64,000 nt of DNA from Dictyobacter formicarum (GTDB lineage: Bacteria; Chloroflexota; Ktedonobacteria; Ktedonobacterales; Ktedonobacteraceae). The translations under genes and the position numbers were made by a program. The stretch covers positions 1 through 64,000 of the forward strand of contig NZ_BNJJ01000012.1 in NCBI RefSeq assembly GCF_016587435.1, in the 5' to 3' direction. Positions 18,177 through 27,772 of the stretch are shown in pieces. Under the pieces are notes generated by a model. The model was not told where the DNA came from and did not search any database. It saw only the letters and a list, made by a program, of their open reading frames with translations. Position 1 is the first letter of the stretch. Each line of letters opens with the position of its first letter.

Positions 18177-19307
18177 CTAATCTACTCGCACAAGGGTATA
18201 AGGAATGACAGAGACAAGGGGCTCATCCTGGCCCTGAATTTGCCCAAAGAGAATATCGATGGCCTGCTTTCCCATCGTTATTTCATCTTGTTGAATATGA
18301 GTAAAAAGCGGGGTATTAAATAACTGTTCCGGATAATCAAAACAAACAATCGTAAGTTGGGATGCTTTTTGTGGATCAAGTGCAAGCAAGGCATGCCTTA
18401 AAAGCATGGCCTGGCTATATTCGCAAGTGAAAAACGCCGTAATCTCGGGATTACGCTGAATAAATTGCGTCAGTTCTTGCTGGCTGGCGAAGACATCCTC
18501 CTTGCGATATACGGCAGGCAACGTGCTGACGAAGTGGGTAAACCAATAATTCGAGTTTAACGGTACCCCATGGTCAGTTAAAGCGGCAGAAAAACCCTGT
18601 AGACGCTCATCGATACTTGAAGTATTTTCCAGCGGCGGCGAAACAAAGGCGATATGTTGATGCCCCTGCTCGATCAGGTATGTAGTAAGGTCATAGGCAG
18701 CCTTGCGATTATCAGTATAGACCGCGTGAGCAGCTACACCTTTGAGATATCTATCTACCAGTACGACAGGAAAATTATCTACCACGAGCTTGAGAATTTT
18801 AGGATTATAATAATCGCCATGCACAGGAAAAATCACCAGGCCATCCACACCAAATTGTAGAAAAGCCTCAATGGCCGCTTCTTCTTCTTCGCGCTTGCCA
18901 TAGGTGCGCTTCAGAAGCATATGCATCTTATGTTGAGAGCAACACTCCTCAATAGATTGTAAGAGGCGCAACCCATAGGAATCCGCTACATCCTCGATAA
19001 TCACACCAATCAATAAATGATCATCGTGCGTATGTTCGCGTGAGCCATGAAAGACATCAGAGGAAAGAGGATGGGCGGAGTCCTGTAGATCAGGCAACGT
19101 TTGTACAACGAAAGTGCCCTTGCCACGAATACGCTCAACTAACTGCGCCTGCATCAAATTTTCCAGCGCTTTCTTAGAAGTAATACGGCTGACGTTGAAT
19201 TGCTCCGCCAGTTCCTTCTCCGATGGAACTCGATCTCCCCCCTGCAATCTTCCGCTTTTAATCTCATTTAACAAATACTGATATACTTGCTCATAAAGCG
19301 GCAACAT
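18177..19307 (-). CDS. GntR/LacI-hybrid sugar-responsive regulator (AraR-like)
   Basis: A 376-residue regulator with a GntR winged helix at residues 1-70 (YLLNEIKSGRLQGGDRVPSEKELAEQFNVSR) joined to a LacI-type periplasmic-binding domain (from about residue 95: LLIGVIIEDVADSYGLRLLQSIEE, then HIAFVSPPLENTSSIDERLQGF). This is the AraR architecture, in which a sugar releases the protein from DNA. It lies immediately upstream of the mannosidase-transporter genes on the same strand and most likely controls them. A 25-bp palindrome precedes its own start. Confidence 0.9.
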   Translation of the reverse strand: MLPLYEQVYQYLLNEIKSGRLQGGDRVPSEKELAEQFNVSRITSKKALENLMQAQLVERIRGKGTFVVQTLPDLQDSAHPLSSDVFHGSREHTHDDHLLIGVIIEDVADSYGLRLLQSIEECCSQHKMHMLLKRTYGKREEEEAAIEAFLQFGVDGLVIFPVHGDYYNPKILKLVVDNFPVVLVDRYLKGVAAHAVYTDNRKAAYDLTTYLIEQGHQHIAFVSPPLENTSSIDERLQGFSAALTDHGVPLNSNYWFTHFVSTLPAVYRKEDVFASQQELTQFIQRNPEITAFFTCEYSQAMLLRHALLALDPQKASQLTIVCFDYPEQLFNTPLFTHIQQDEITMGKQAIDILFGQIQGQDEPLVSVIPYTLVRVD

Positions 19308-19338
19308 CGTTTAAAGCCTCCTCATTGTTCGATCGATC

Positions 19339-19363
19339 AGTTGATATATTAATTATATCAACT
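19339..19363. promoter_or_regulatory. Perfect operator palindrome before the GntR/LacI gene
   Basis: AGTTGATATA (19339-19348), spacer TTAAT, TATATCAACT (19354-19363). It lies 32 bases upstream of the regulator start, consistent with autoregulation. Confidence 0.65.
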
Positions 19364-19553
19364 TTAGATGAAAAAGGAATACCCTCCATGTCCAATTCAA
19401 GCCAGTACCATGAATATTCCTCATGAAAGTAGATAAAATGGAAAAGAAGTTACTTCGATTGAAAGCAAAATGAGGGGAAGCCAGTGCATCCCTGCACCTG
19501 AAGGAGATTTAATCCTTTAATTACTAATATCTAATAGCAGTTTTAAAGTCATT

Positions 19554-19937
19554 TCACGATGCAGGATATGCCGAGGGACGCCGACGGCCCTGCAGGTCCT
19601 CAGTTACCAACAATATAATCAATAGTACTTCAATAAGTTTGGTCACATATCCAATTGACGCAGATGGCAAACCTATCAGAAACCACATAAGAATGGTGAT
19701 CGCCGTATACGCGATCAAGGCGTAGTTGATCAGGCGGTGGTAGGCAAACAATTGCGGAAGAAACAATGCGATCAGCAGAACAAGGTAGCCGATACAGTTG
19801 AGGATAAACCAGGTACGCAAATCTTCGCCTGGCTGGACCGCCTCATAAAGATGAATCAGCGCTGTTGCCAGGGTACACACAGCGATGCCAATCTGGACAG
19901 GACCGATATGCATCCGTGTCTGTGTCATTTGAGTCAT
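19554..19937 (-). CDS. Small four-helix membrane protein, unknown function
   Basis: A 127-residue integral membrane protein with four hydrophobic helices (about 11-29, 42-64, 68-88 and 95-114) and a basic C-terminus. The first helix contains ALIHLYEAV. No family is recognised with confidence. The ATG is followed by a repeated MTQMTQ. AGGAG precedes it. It is isolated between the sugar regulator and the pullulanase gene. Confidence 0.75.
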   Translation of the reverse strand: MTQMTQTRMHIGPVQIGIAVCTLATALIHLYEAVQPGEDLRTWFILNCIGYLVLLIALFLPQLFAYHRLINYALIAYTAITILMWFLIGLPSASIGYVTKLIEVLLIILLVTEDLQGRRRPSAYPAS

Positions 19938-20274
19938 GTTGTACTACTCCTCTCTTTTAGCAATGAAACGACAAATCGCTCACTATCAACAACCACATCT
20001 TCCATTGTCATCACAACCACATCTGCTCCCACTACCCATCTATCAAAAAAAGAGAGCACATACAACGCAAGAATGCGTTTAGAAGAAAACCGGGTACACC
20101 ATCTTTCGCTATGCCACTGACGCAACTCATTTATTAAAAAATGATGCAATAAGCAAATTACTATATCATGTTCTTATCACATTGTACATGCATTGCATAA
20201 TTTCGACGATGCCCTGCCTGAAAACGTCTCGGGCTCCTCAGAGGAAGAGGAACCCGAAACATAGGGGACGATGG
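19938..20274. other. Gap between the pullulanase gene and the small membrane protein
   Basis: No gene is supported. Open frames here overlap the start of the small membrane protein and lack a ribosome site. The right end holds the pullulanase terminator-like hairpin. Confidence 0.4.
20221..20257 (-). terminator. Possible terminator of the pullulanase gene
   Basis: On the minus strand, TCGGG and TCCTC blocks pair with CCCGA and GAGGA (20229-20257) with one mismatched base pair. A short run of four T follows two bases after an AGACG-type spacer. The T-run is weak. Confidence 0.4.
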
Positions 20275-22887
20275 TTAGTTCTGGTAGAGCACCATAGTGG
20301 TGATGGGTGGGACGGTGGCACTGGTCGTTACCTGGCCAGGTACCTGTTGTCCCATTGTGTTTTGTGTGCTGACAATGTTCCAGTTGCCAGCGGGAAGTGC
20401 AACATTGGCAGCGGCCTTGTTAGGATTGTAGACGACCATGATATTTTTCCAGCTATCATTGTTAGCATGGTCCTTGAGCATGAAAGCCACAGTGTTGTCC
20501 GGGCTGCTCAGGAAGACCAGATTGCTTTTAATCTGATCTGCAGTCGTCATGCGGAAGGCGGGATGGCTGGTGCGCAGTTTGATCAGGCCCGCGTAGTAGT
20601 TAAAGACATCTTTATGCTGCTCTTTCAAGGACCAATCGAACTGGTTGACGGCGTCGCCGGCGTTATAACTATTGTCGTTACCGCCTTTTGAGCGCAGCAT
20701 TTCCTCGCCGCCCTGCATAAATGGAATGCCCTGCGAGGTCATAACGACGGCCTGGGCCAGTTCATCCATTTTGATGCGATCTGTGACGCTATCATTGGGA
20801 TTACTAGCAGCGATTTTATCCCACAGCGTCATATTATCGTGGCAGGTAATATAGTTGATCGTCTCGCGAGGGGAGGCGGTAAAGTCGTTAATACTACCTT
20901 CCACACCTTTTTTGATCACATCTGTCAGGCCGGTCGCCCCGGTAGCATAACCCTGAGCGGTTTTGTCAAAGACGTTGCCGTCCAGGCCATTGCGCAGGTT
21001 ATCGTTAAACACAGCAAGGTTGAGGCCTTTTTGCTGGCCCTTGGTGAGCAGTTGATTGGCGGGCAGCGAAGATGTTCCGCCGGTCCAGGGCTCGCCATGA
21101 ATGAGAATACCAGGATTGATTTCGTGAAGTTCAGTTGAAATTTTCTTCATGGTATCCACGCCCAGGAGAGCCATCAAATCGAAGCGGAAGCCATCAACAT
21201 GATATTCATTGACCCAATATTTGACCGAGTCGAGAATAAATTTCTGTACCATCGGGCGCTCAGCAGCGATTTCATTTCCAACGCCAGAGCCATTGGTATA
21301 GGAGCCCGAGAAATCTGTGCGATAGTAGTAACCCGGGACAATCTTATCGAAATCGCTTATTTTAGTTGTGAAGGTGTGGTTGTATACCACATCCATGATC
21401 ACGCCAATGCCCTGTTTGTGCAGGCTCTGCACCATTTGTTTAAACTCAGTGATGCGAGTGGTACCATGAGGAGTGGTAGCGTAGGCACCTTCAGGTACAT
21501 CGTAGTTGCGCGGATCATAGCCCCAGTTATACTGGTTGGGATTATTTTCGTCGATACTGGCAAAGCCATAGGCGGGCATGATTTGAACGTCGGTAACGCC
21601 CAGTTCCTTCAAGCTATCAACGCCAGTTGAAACGCCACCAGGTCCCTTTGTACCCTGTTCAGTGAAGGCAAGGTATTTACCGTTATTTTTAACGCCCGAA
21701 TTCGGATTGATGGTGAAGTCACGCGTATGTACTTCATAGATAACCGCATCTTCAGGATGGGCCGGTGTTTTATGCGTATCGAAACGCCAGCCAGAGGGAT
21801 TGGTATCATGCAAGTCGACAATCATAGTACGAGTGGCATTGACAGCAATCGCCGTTGCATAGGGATCAACCGCTGTCTGCGTCTGCCCTTGAACAGTTAC
21901 CTGATAGAGATAGTACCAGTTCTTCAGATTACCGCGCACGTGTACCTGCCACGTACCTTTGTCGCCTTTGTGCATCGCCACCGTTTTAGTAAGCGGCCCA
22001 CTCTCACTGTTAAAGAGTTGCAGCTTGACATCTGAAGCAGTCGGTGCCCAGACGCGGAACGCTGTCGAAGACTCATCATATTGATTGCCAAGGTCATCAC
22101 CCTGGTAGGTGTACTGCGGAAGATTTAACACGTTGCGAGGGATAATCGTTTTTGTGTTAACAAAGTCTTTCAGCTTGACATCTACAATATGTGTGACATC
22201 TGGAACGCCATTCAGTTTAAGGGTCACCAGATCAGATTGAGTGGTTTTGGTGGGATCATAAGGCGTCACGCTATTAACAGAGATCGATTTATTGCTCGTG
22301 GTGTCGACGACACTGGCATCAGCTGGGGAATAAGGAAAATTAATCGGAGTTGATAATTGTGTCACCACAGTCTGATTATCCTCTAAAAATGCATTTACGA
22401 CATGCGGCTTGCGCGCTTCAAGCGCATCATTTAGCGTCGTATAAACATTGGGATCGCCCGATACGAGCCAGACTTCACCCCGACCATTGGTGATATTGAT
22501 AAAGCGATCGGCATCAATATCTTTTTGTTCCCAATTGCCTTTACGTACAATAAAACCGACCCGGGCAGTTGCCACAGTCTGATTCGTGTCAGGCGGAATC
22601 GATAGATTAGCAACAGCCCCATAGCTGTCCTGAGAGGTAAAATTGTAGCTTGCTCCATTGTGACCGTTGCCGGCAGTATCAATAGTCCACATCCATAGAT
22701 TCCATTGATCGTAAGTATTATCTGGTCGGAAATAATGGACGGTCACAGATACATTAGGAACTGTTCCTGCCGCTTTAACGGGCGCCGATTGGGCAAAGAT
22801 GGCCGTCGTCATCAGCAAGAGCAGCATAGTAGTAAGACCGGCTTTCAATACTTTTTTAGCATTGAAGCCTTTCACTCCAGTGGTCAT
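20275..22887 (-). CDS. pulA: Secreted type I pullulanase (GH13)
   Basis: An 870-residue exported debranching enzyme that cleaves alpha-1,6 links in pullulan and branched glucans. A signal peptide (about 1-37) ends near PVKAAG. A CBM41-type domain (VTVHYFRPDNTYDQWNLWMW) follows, then a CBM48-like domain (TAFRVWAPTASDVKLQLF) and the GH13 barrel. Catalytic regions are VIMDVVYNHTF, GFRFDLMALLG (nucleophile Asp570), HGEPWTGG (acid/base Glu599) and YITCHDNMTLWDK. The YNWGYDPRNYDVPEG motif is diagnostic of type I pullulanases. A C-terminal beta domain closes the protein. AAGGAAGG precedes the ATG. Confidence 0.95.
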   Translation of the reverse strand: MTTGVKGFNAKKVLKAGLTTMLLLLMTTAIFAQSAPVKAAGTVPNVSVTVHYFRPDNTYDQWNLWMWTIDTAGNGHNGASYNFTSQDSYGAVANLSIPPDTNQTVATARVGFIVRKGNWEQKDIDADRFINITNGRGEVWLVSGDPNVYTTLNDALEARKPHVVNAFLEDNQTVVTQLSTPINFPYSPADASVVDTTSNKSISVNSVTPYDPTKTTQSDLVTLKLNGVPDVTHIVDVKLKDFVNTKTIIPRNVLNLPQYTYQGDDLGNQYDESSTAFRVWAPTASDVKLQLFNSESGPLTKTVAMHKGDKGTWQVHVRGNLKNWYYLYQVTVQGQTQTAVDPYATAIAVNATRTMIVDLHDTNPSGWRFDTHKTPAHPEDAVIYEVHTRDFTINPNSGVKNNGKYLAFTEQGTKGPGGVSTGVDSLKELGVTDVQIMPAYGFASIDENNPNQYNWGYDPRNYDVPEGAYATTPHGTTRITEFKQMVQSLHKQGIGVIMDVVYNHTFTTKISDFDKIVPGYYYRTDFSGSYTNGSGVGNEIAAERPMVQKFILDSVKYWVNEYHVDGFRFDLMALLGVDTMKKISTELHEINPGILIHGEPWTGGTSSLPANQLLTKGQQKGLNLAVFNDNLRNGLDGNVFDKTAQGYATGATGLTDVIKKGVEGSINDFTASPRETINYITCHDNMTLWDKIAASNPNDSVTDRIKMDELAQAVVMTSQGIPFMQGGEEMLRSKGGNDNSYNAGDAVNQFDWSLKEQHKDVFNYYAGLIKLRTSHPAFRMTTADQIKSNLVFLSSPDNTVAFMLKDHANNDSWKNIMVVYNPNKAAANVALPAGNWNIVSTQNTMGQQVPGQVTTSATVPPITTMVLYQN

Positions 22888-23220
22888 ATGTTTTCCTTCC
22901 TTGGAAATACTGGTGGTAGGATCGCGTTATTTTCCTCGTAAGAGAGGCAAAAAAAGGAAATAACGCCAGACAATGATCCCGATATCCCTCTGCATTAAAA
23001 TAGTGGCTAATAAAATGTTGACATGGCAACTGTTCACCAATCAACCATACTCTTACTAGAAAATACCATCTAAAGCTCTAATTAGTCAAGATTATGGCAA
23101 TTATGTATATATATGCACAAAGGATTCTCAAAAGCTACCGAGGCGAAAAAAAACGTTACTGCAGTAGAATGACATATGCAGGTAAGAGGAGAACCAGTCT
23201 GGCCCTCCTCTCTATGGGCT
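22888..23220. other. Promoter region upstream of the pullulanase gene
   Basis: No gene is seen. On the minus strand TTGACT (complement of 23084-23089) and GTATTT (complement of 23061-23066) are 17 bases apart and form a possible sigma-70-type promoter about 170 bases before the pullulanase ATG. The -10 box is poor. Confidence 0.3.
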
Positions 23221-24159
23221 TTAGATCTCGGACAGGGCATGAATCTGAGTTAGTTTAGCAGACAGATTATGGATCAGCGCATTTGAGCGTTGCAGCAAGA
23301 GTTGTTGTCCCACCCCAGACTCGATATGTAGCAGATAACACGGACCGTGAATAGGAGGAGCATCAATTTTGCGCTCGGGGTCAAACGCGATAATCGCTCG
23401 CTCGCAGGGTACAATCGCAGTATTTGGATATTGGGGCAGGCGTATTTCATTGGCAAGAGGAAGACCAAAGATAGATGGGCCACCATTGCTACGATAGAAA
23501 ATCAGAATTGCCCCCTGTAACATGACACCATTTTTACATTTCCAGGTCCCATTACCACCATCAGTAAAGAATAGCCTGACAACTGGATCATTTAAATCGA
23601 GCATCTTCTTCTTCTTACCCTCCAAAAATGTCCACAACTGCTCCCAGGGATAGTTTCCTGGGCAGCGACTGCGATTGATAGGATCAAGCGAAAAATGGCC
23701 GGTAATACCACCCTCAGCATCAGCTATCCGCATAGGGATGCCCCAACGCTGACAAATATCGTGCACAAGCACAAAGCTGGCCAGCTGTTGTGGACCGGTC
23801 AAAGCATCTGAATTATCAAGAGATGGTTTGCAATGCTCAATAGCAATAGTGAGGAGATTAGGATTGATAGACACGTTCCAAAAACTATCGTGTCCTTTGG
23901 TTAACAGACCATTGGCCCAGGCGCCATCTCGTTCAGAAATACATTGTACGAGAGTGCCATCCTGGCCAATTATGTAGTGACAACTGACAGGATTAAGCGT
24001 GCCTTCTGTCGAGGCAAAGTAAGCGGCAATGTCCTGCGCACGACGGCCTCCGGCCGACCCATGGATAATGATATAGCGCGGGGGTACACCATTACGATTG
24101 GCAAAAAAGTTGTTATTGGGAATCACAATGGCACCATGTTGCTCTGGAAGCATGTTCAC
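23221..24159 (-). CDS. N-acetylmuramoyl-L-alanine amidase (Amidase_2 type)
   Basis: A 312-residue protein whose N-terminal half is a zinc amidase that cuts the bond between muramic acid and the stem peptide. Visible elements are RYIIIHGSAGG (first zinc His), VSCHYIIGQDG, AIEHCKP and GHFSLDPINRSRCPG (second His and the Cys ligand). No signal peptide is present, unlike typical autolysins, so export may be by another route or cell lysis. The C-terminal part (from about 190) is unassigned and resembles LGFP-like or beta-rich repeats (GVMLQGAILIFYRSNGG). The first Met is supported by GGAGGTGAAC. Confidence 0.85.
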   Translation of the reverse strand: MNMLPEQHGAIVIPNNNFFANRNGVPPRYIIIHGSAGGRRAQDIAAYFASTEGTLNPVSCHYIIGQDGTLVQCISERDGAWANGLLTKGHDSFWNVSINPNLLTIAIEHCKPSLDNSDALTGPQQLASFVLVHDICQRWGIPMRIADAEGGITGHFSLDPINRSRCPGNYPWEQLWTFLEGKKKKMLDLNDPVVRLFFTDGGNGTWKCKNGVMLQGAILIFYRSNGGPSIFGLPLANEIRLPQYPNTAIVPCERAIIAFDPERKIDAPPIHGPCYLLHIESGVGQQLLLQRSNALIHNLSAKLTQIHALSEI

Positions 24160-24310
24160 CTCCGTTCCACCACTTCTTCACGTCAGACTTCCATCCCCAG
24201 GCCTATTCGATCCAACCTGCATATGCCATTAACGAAGTTATTAAAAGTATAGCACAAAAGGTGGATAAATTCAGCATCTGAAATTTTTCCTGATTTTCAG
24301 GTGCTCTCTT

Positions 24311-24396
24311 GAGGGCGGGCGCATACGCGCCCGAGCTGTTTTTATTTATTGTTGCGACAGGTGCGCGGTGCGCACCTGTCGCAACAATAAATAAAA
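24311..24396 (+). repeat. Composite palindromic element, copy C
   Basis: Hairpin 1: CGGGCGC (316-322 of 24 kb), loop ATAC, GCGCCCG (327-333), then AGCTG and a T-run. Hairpin 2: perfect 27-bp arms at 24340-24366 and 24370-24396 with the 3-nt loop GGT. It lies in a divergent gap upstream of the GH36 gene, so it cannot serve as a terminator for either neighbour. Confidence 0.85.
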
Positions 24397-24455
24397 GGTA
24401 TTTAAGCTCAGAATATATTTTATGCGGTGCTCAATGTGCATCAACTTATAAAATA

Positions 24456-24489
24456 GGCTCGGGCACGCATGCGTCCACCCGTCAGGGGC
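24456..24489 (-). repeat. Reverse-oriented hairpin-1 module near copy C
   Basis: GGCTCGGGCACGCATGCGTCC followed by ACCCGTCAGGGGC is the reverse complement of the hairpin-1 module (GGG..GCATGC..CCCGAGCC) in a degenerate form. It ends 91 bases before the GH36 start. Together with copy C it makes a nested inverted arrangement. Confidence 0.55.
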
Positions 24490-24580
24490 GACCATTGACA
24501 GGTTGGGGTAGAAACGCTACCTTATATAAAAGTGATTATACTTATACTACATAAGTACAAACAGAAGGATAAAGTTCCAC

Positions 24581-26770
24581 ATGCAAACCAATCAGATTAT
24601 CCAGAAAGTTGCGGCTGGGATACACCAGCAGCCTGACAATAAGAGCTGGTTGCTAGTAACTGAACATAGCACCTATGCGCTGGGAGTTAGCGAAGAGGGT
24701 TTACTCCTGCAACTATATTGGGGAGCACGTCTGCCTTTCGGTACCGATATAGCTGCAGCCAGCTTACCTGCGGAGCGGAGTTCGCAGGATGTCGCCCTGA
24801 CGCTGGCGCCTGAGGTATATCCTGTCCTGGGAGGATTACGTTTTGGGGAGTTCGCAGCCCAGGCGGTGTTCTCCGATGGTACACGCGATATCGATTTACG
24901 CTTCGCCAGCGCAGAGGTTGGGGAGCAACAAGAACTACCAGCATTGCGCCTGCATTTGCGCGATGCGGCTTATCCATTAGAGGTTATGCTCACATATCGG
25001 GTCGACATCAAAAACGACTTGATTATCCGTTCAGCCAGTTTCCATAATCTGGGCAATGAGAAAATTCTGTTGGAGAGGGCGTTTTCGGCCGTCTGGCATC
25101 TACCACAGCAGTTCGCTCCGCGCCGTCTAACCACGCTGGCCGGTCACTGGGCCGGAGAGAGCCGCGTCCAGCAACAGCCAATCGTAGCGGGTTCGGTGCA
25201 GGTCGAGTCGCGCAAAGGGACCACAGGCTCGACGGCCTATCCCTGGTTTGCCATCGATACGCAAGCCACTGAACAACAGGGAGAGGTTTATTTTGGCACC
25301 ATCGCCTGGAGTGGCAACTGGAACCTGCGTATCAGTACGCGCATCACCGGCGAAACCGCGATCGCCGGTGGTATTCATGAGCATGATTTTGCCCGGGTGC
25401 TGACCGGACAACAAAGCTTTAAGACGCCTGATTTCGTAGCTGGCTTTGCCAACGACGGCTTTAACGGTAGCCGCCACCGTCTCCACAACTATGTGCGGCA
25501 GCATGTATTGCCCCAGCCACAGGCCAGTCAGCCACGGCCGGTCCTCTATAATTCCTGGGAAGCCACTACCTTTGATGTCAATGAAGAGGGGCAGAGCAAG
25601 CTGGCCGAGCGCGCAGCGGCACTAGGGGTTGAACTTTTTGTGGTAGATGATGGTTGGTTCCCGGCACGCAACCATGACCATGCCGGACTGGGTGACTGGC
25701 GCGTCGATCCCCAAAAGTTTCCCAATGGTCTGCAGCCACTGGTTAATCGCGTACATGAGCTGGACATGCAATTCGGCATCTGGGTCGAGCCGGAAATGGT
25801 CAATCCCGATAGCAATCTCTACCGGGCCCACCCGGATTGGATCTATCATTTTCCCACACGTCCACGCAGCGAGGCGCGTAACCAGCTCGTGCTGAATGTT
25901 GGTCGCCAGGATGTACAGGAGTATTTGATTGATCTGCTGGACAAACTAATTGGCGACCATGGCGTCGATTTTATCAAATGGGATATGAATCGCCCCATTT
26001 CTGAACCCGGCTGGCCCGAATATGTCGCCGCTGGCAACAATGGACGCGAAATCTGGGTGCGCCACGTTGAGGGCGTCTACACCATCATGGATACGCTCCG
26101 GGCGCGACATCCCAAACTGAGCATCGAATCTTGTGCGAGTGGCGGTAGCCGCGCCGACCTGGGCATCCTGGAGCGCACCGACCAGATCTGGTCCAGCGAT
26201 AACACCCATCCCGATGCTCGTCTCTTCATTCAGGAGGGCATCTCACATATTCTGCCAGGCCGCGTTATGGGTGACTGGGTAACCGACACCCCCAGCGATC
26301 GCGTCCAGAATGAAATACCGCTCGCATACCGCTTCCACGTGGCCATGATGGGCATGCTCGGAATCGGAGGCCATCTGATGCACTGGAGCGAAGAAGATCT
26401 GTCAGAGGCCAAACGTTGGATCGCCATCTACAAACAGATCCGTCCACTGGTGCAGGATGGTGATCAGCACTGGTTGCTCTCACCGAGCGCTACAGCGGGG
26501 AACTGGGCCGCCGTAGAAAGCGTGGCGCCCGACGCCACCGAAGCGGTCGTCTTCGCCTATCGTCGCACCAATCCTTTCTGGGAAACCACCCCCAGGCTGC
26601 GCCTGCAGGGCCTGCAACCTACCAGCAACTATCGTGTACAACTCATGGGGATTGTTGACGCAGAAGCGCAGGAATATTCTGGAGCCGCACTAATGCATCA
26701 AGGTATTGCGCTTCCGCTGGGACGCAGCTCTTACGCCAGCTGCATTCTGCACCTACAACAAATCTCTTAA
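24581..26770 (+). CDS. Alpha-galactosidase, GH36
   Basis: A 729-residue GH36 enzyme that removes terminal alpha-galactose from oligosaccharides such as raffinose or melibiose. The N-terminal beta-supersandwich (about 1-310) is followed by the barrel: LFVVDDGWFPARNHDHAGLG, FGIWVEPEMVNPDS, FIKWDMNR with nucleophile Asp468, SCASGGSRADLGIL, and WSSDNTHPDAR with acid/base Asp540. A C-terminal beta domain ends the protein. There is no signal peptide, so it acts on imported sugars. Palindromic elements lie both upstream (copy C) and four bases after its stop codon (copy D). A ribosome site (GAAGGA) sits 12 bases before the ATG. Confidence 0.95.
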   Translation: MQTNQIIQKVAAGIHQQPDNKSWLLVTEHSTYALGVSEEGLLLQLYWGARLPFGTDIAAASLPAERSSQDVALTLAPEVYPVLGGLRFGEFAAQAVFSDGTRDIDLRFASAEVGEQQELPALRLHLRDAAYPLEVMLTYRVDIKNDLIIRSASFHNLGNEKILLERAFSAVWHLPQQFAPRRLTTLAGHWAGESRVQQQPIVAGSVQVESRKGTTGSTAYPWFAIDTQATEQQGEVYFGTIAWSGNWNLRISTRITGETAIAGGIHEHDFARVLTGQQSFKTPDFVAGFANDGFNGSRHRLHNYVRQHVLPQPQASQPRPVLYNSWEATTFDVNEEGQSKLAERAAALGVELFVVDDGWFPARNHDHAGLGDWRVDPQKFPNGLQPLVNRVHELDMQFGIWVEPEMVNPDSNLYRAHPDWIYHFPTRPRSEARNQLVLNVGRQDVQEYLIDLLDKLIGDHGVDFIKWDMNRPISEPGWPEYVAAGNNGREIWVRHVEGVYTIMDTLRARHPKLSIESCASGGSRADLGILERTDQIWSSDNTHPDARLFIQEGISHILPGRVMGDWVTDTPSDRVQNEIPLAYRFHVAMMGMLGIGGHLMHWSEEDLSEAKRWIAIYKQIRPLVQDGDQHWLLSPSATAGNWAAVESVAPDATEAVVFAYRRTNPFWETTPRLRLQGLQPTSNYRVQLMGIVDAEAQEYSGAALMHQGIALPLGRSSYASCILHLQQIS

Positions 26771-26774
26771 ATAA

Positions 26775-26913
26775 CGCGCCCCCTTGCGGGCGTCCGCATA
26801 CGCGGCCGCACCTTGATTTAGAGTGAGTTGGCTGCGGGGCGCTGGGCGCCCCGCAGCCAACTCACTCTAAAGAATTTTGAGCGCCGAAGGCGCGTACAGT
26901 CAGGGGCCGAAGG
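26775..26913 (+). repeat. Composite palindromic element, copy D
   Basis: Hairpin 2 has 26-bp perfect arms (26817-26842 and 26846-26871) with loop TGG. Hairpin 3 is GCGCC-GAA-GGCGC (26881-26893) followed by GTACAGTCAGG. The hairpin-1 module at 26775-26814 is degenerate. It starts four bases after the alpha-galactosidase stop codon and lies between convergent genes, where it could stop both transcripts. Confidence 0.85.
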
Positions 26914-26974
26914 CACAAAAGCCTGATTTGCCAACACAATTATAGCGACCATATAGCTGAAAAAAAATGCATCC

Positions 26975-27562
26975 TTAACGCATTTTCTTTTCCAGTTGCG
27001 CTTTAACGTGCTCCCATTCGGTATTGATAATGCTGTAATAGACCGAATGGCGATAGTAGCCATCGGGCATAATCATATGATTACGCAATACCCCCTCTTT
27101 AACTCCCCCAATCCTTTCAATCGCACGCTGGGAACGCAGGTTGCGACTATCGGTCTTCAGTTGCACGCGAATAGCCTGTGCCTTCTCAAAAGCATGGCGC
27201 AACAATAAATATTTACACTCGGTATTCACGCCCGTACGCCGAAAAGCAGGCTCAATCCAGGTCCAGCCAATTTCCAGACCATAATCTTTTGGCGTAATGG
27301 CCATATAGCGTGTTGAGCCAATAGCGCGCCCGCTCTGCTGATCGATGATCGCGAAGGGCAAAGCTGAACCAGTCTGCTGTAAATGCAAGGCTTCGGCAAT
27401 CCACTGCTCCATTGCCTGCTTAGAAATACTAGGATTGACCGGCATATACGCCCAGGTCTCAAGCTCCTGGCCCGCATCCAATAAATCCTCAGCATGGCTC
27501 AACTGTAGCGGCTCTAAACGCACCACGTTTCCCGTTAATGTAACGGGCTCAATCTGCATCAT
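26975..27562 (-). CDS. RimJ/RimL-type N-acetyltransferase
   Basis: A GNAT-fold acetyltransferase of the RimJ/RimL type. The start VTLTGNVVRLEPLQLSHAEDLLDAG, the core YGLEIGWTWIEPAFRRTGVNTECKYLLLRHAF and the SRNLRSQRAIERIGGVKEGVLRNH segment are typical. I place the start at the double Met (27557-27562), where the family similarity begins; the open frame extends upstream to 27676 with no domain. Substrate unknown. It ends in a basic EKKMR tail and converges with the GH36 gene across copy D. Confidence 0.87.
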   Translation of the reverse strand: MMQIEPVTLTGNVVRLEPLQLSHAEDLLDAGQELETWAYMPVNPSISKQAMEQWIAEALHLQQTGSALPFAIIDQQSGRAIGSTRYMAITPKDYGLEIGWTWIEPAFRRTGVNTECKYLLLRHAFEKAQAIRVQLKTDSRNLRSQRAIERIGGVKEGVLRNHMIMPDGYYRHSVYYSIINTEWEHVKAQLEKKMR

Positions 27563-27772
27563 AAATGCTCTAGCATCCTTTCCACTCAATAGCTCAAGCT
27601 GATTATAAGTAATTTCCAGACGCATGCGAAGGTCCACTTTGTGGATTGCGAGCCATACCACTATCCGCGACACCAACGCTGATAGGTGTGAACATTGATA
27701 TAAGAAAATCGTCTATATAAACAACCAGTTACTCCACAGAACGTAAAGATTATCAAAGGGGAACACACATCG

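Noticed and set aside
19934..20149. 71-codon minus-strand ORF upstream of the small membrane protein
   Set aside because: It overlaps the start of a better-supported gene, and has atypical composition and no ribosome site.
20182..22035. Long plus-strand ORFs inside the pullulanase gene
   Set aside because: They are reverse-strand shadows; the minus frame encodes a complete pullulanase with all catalytic motifs.
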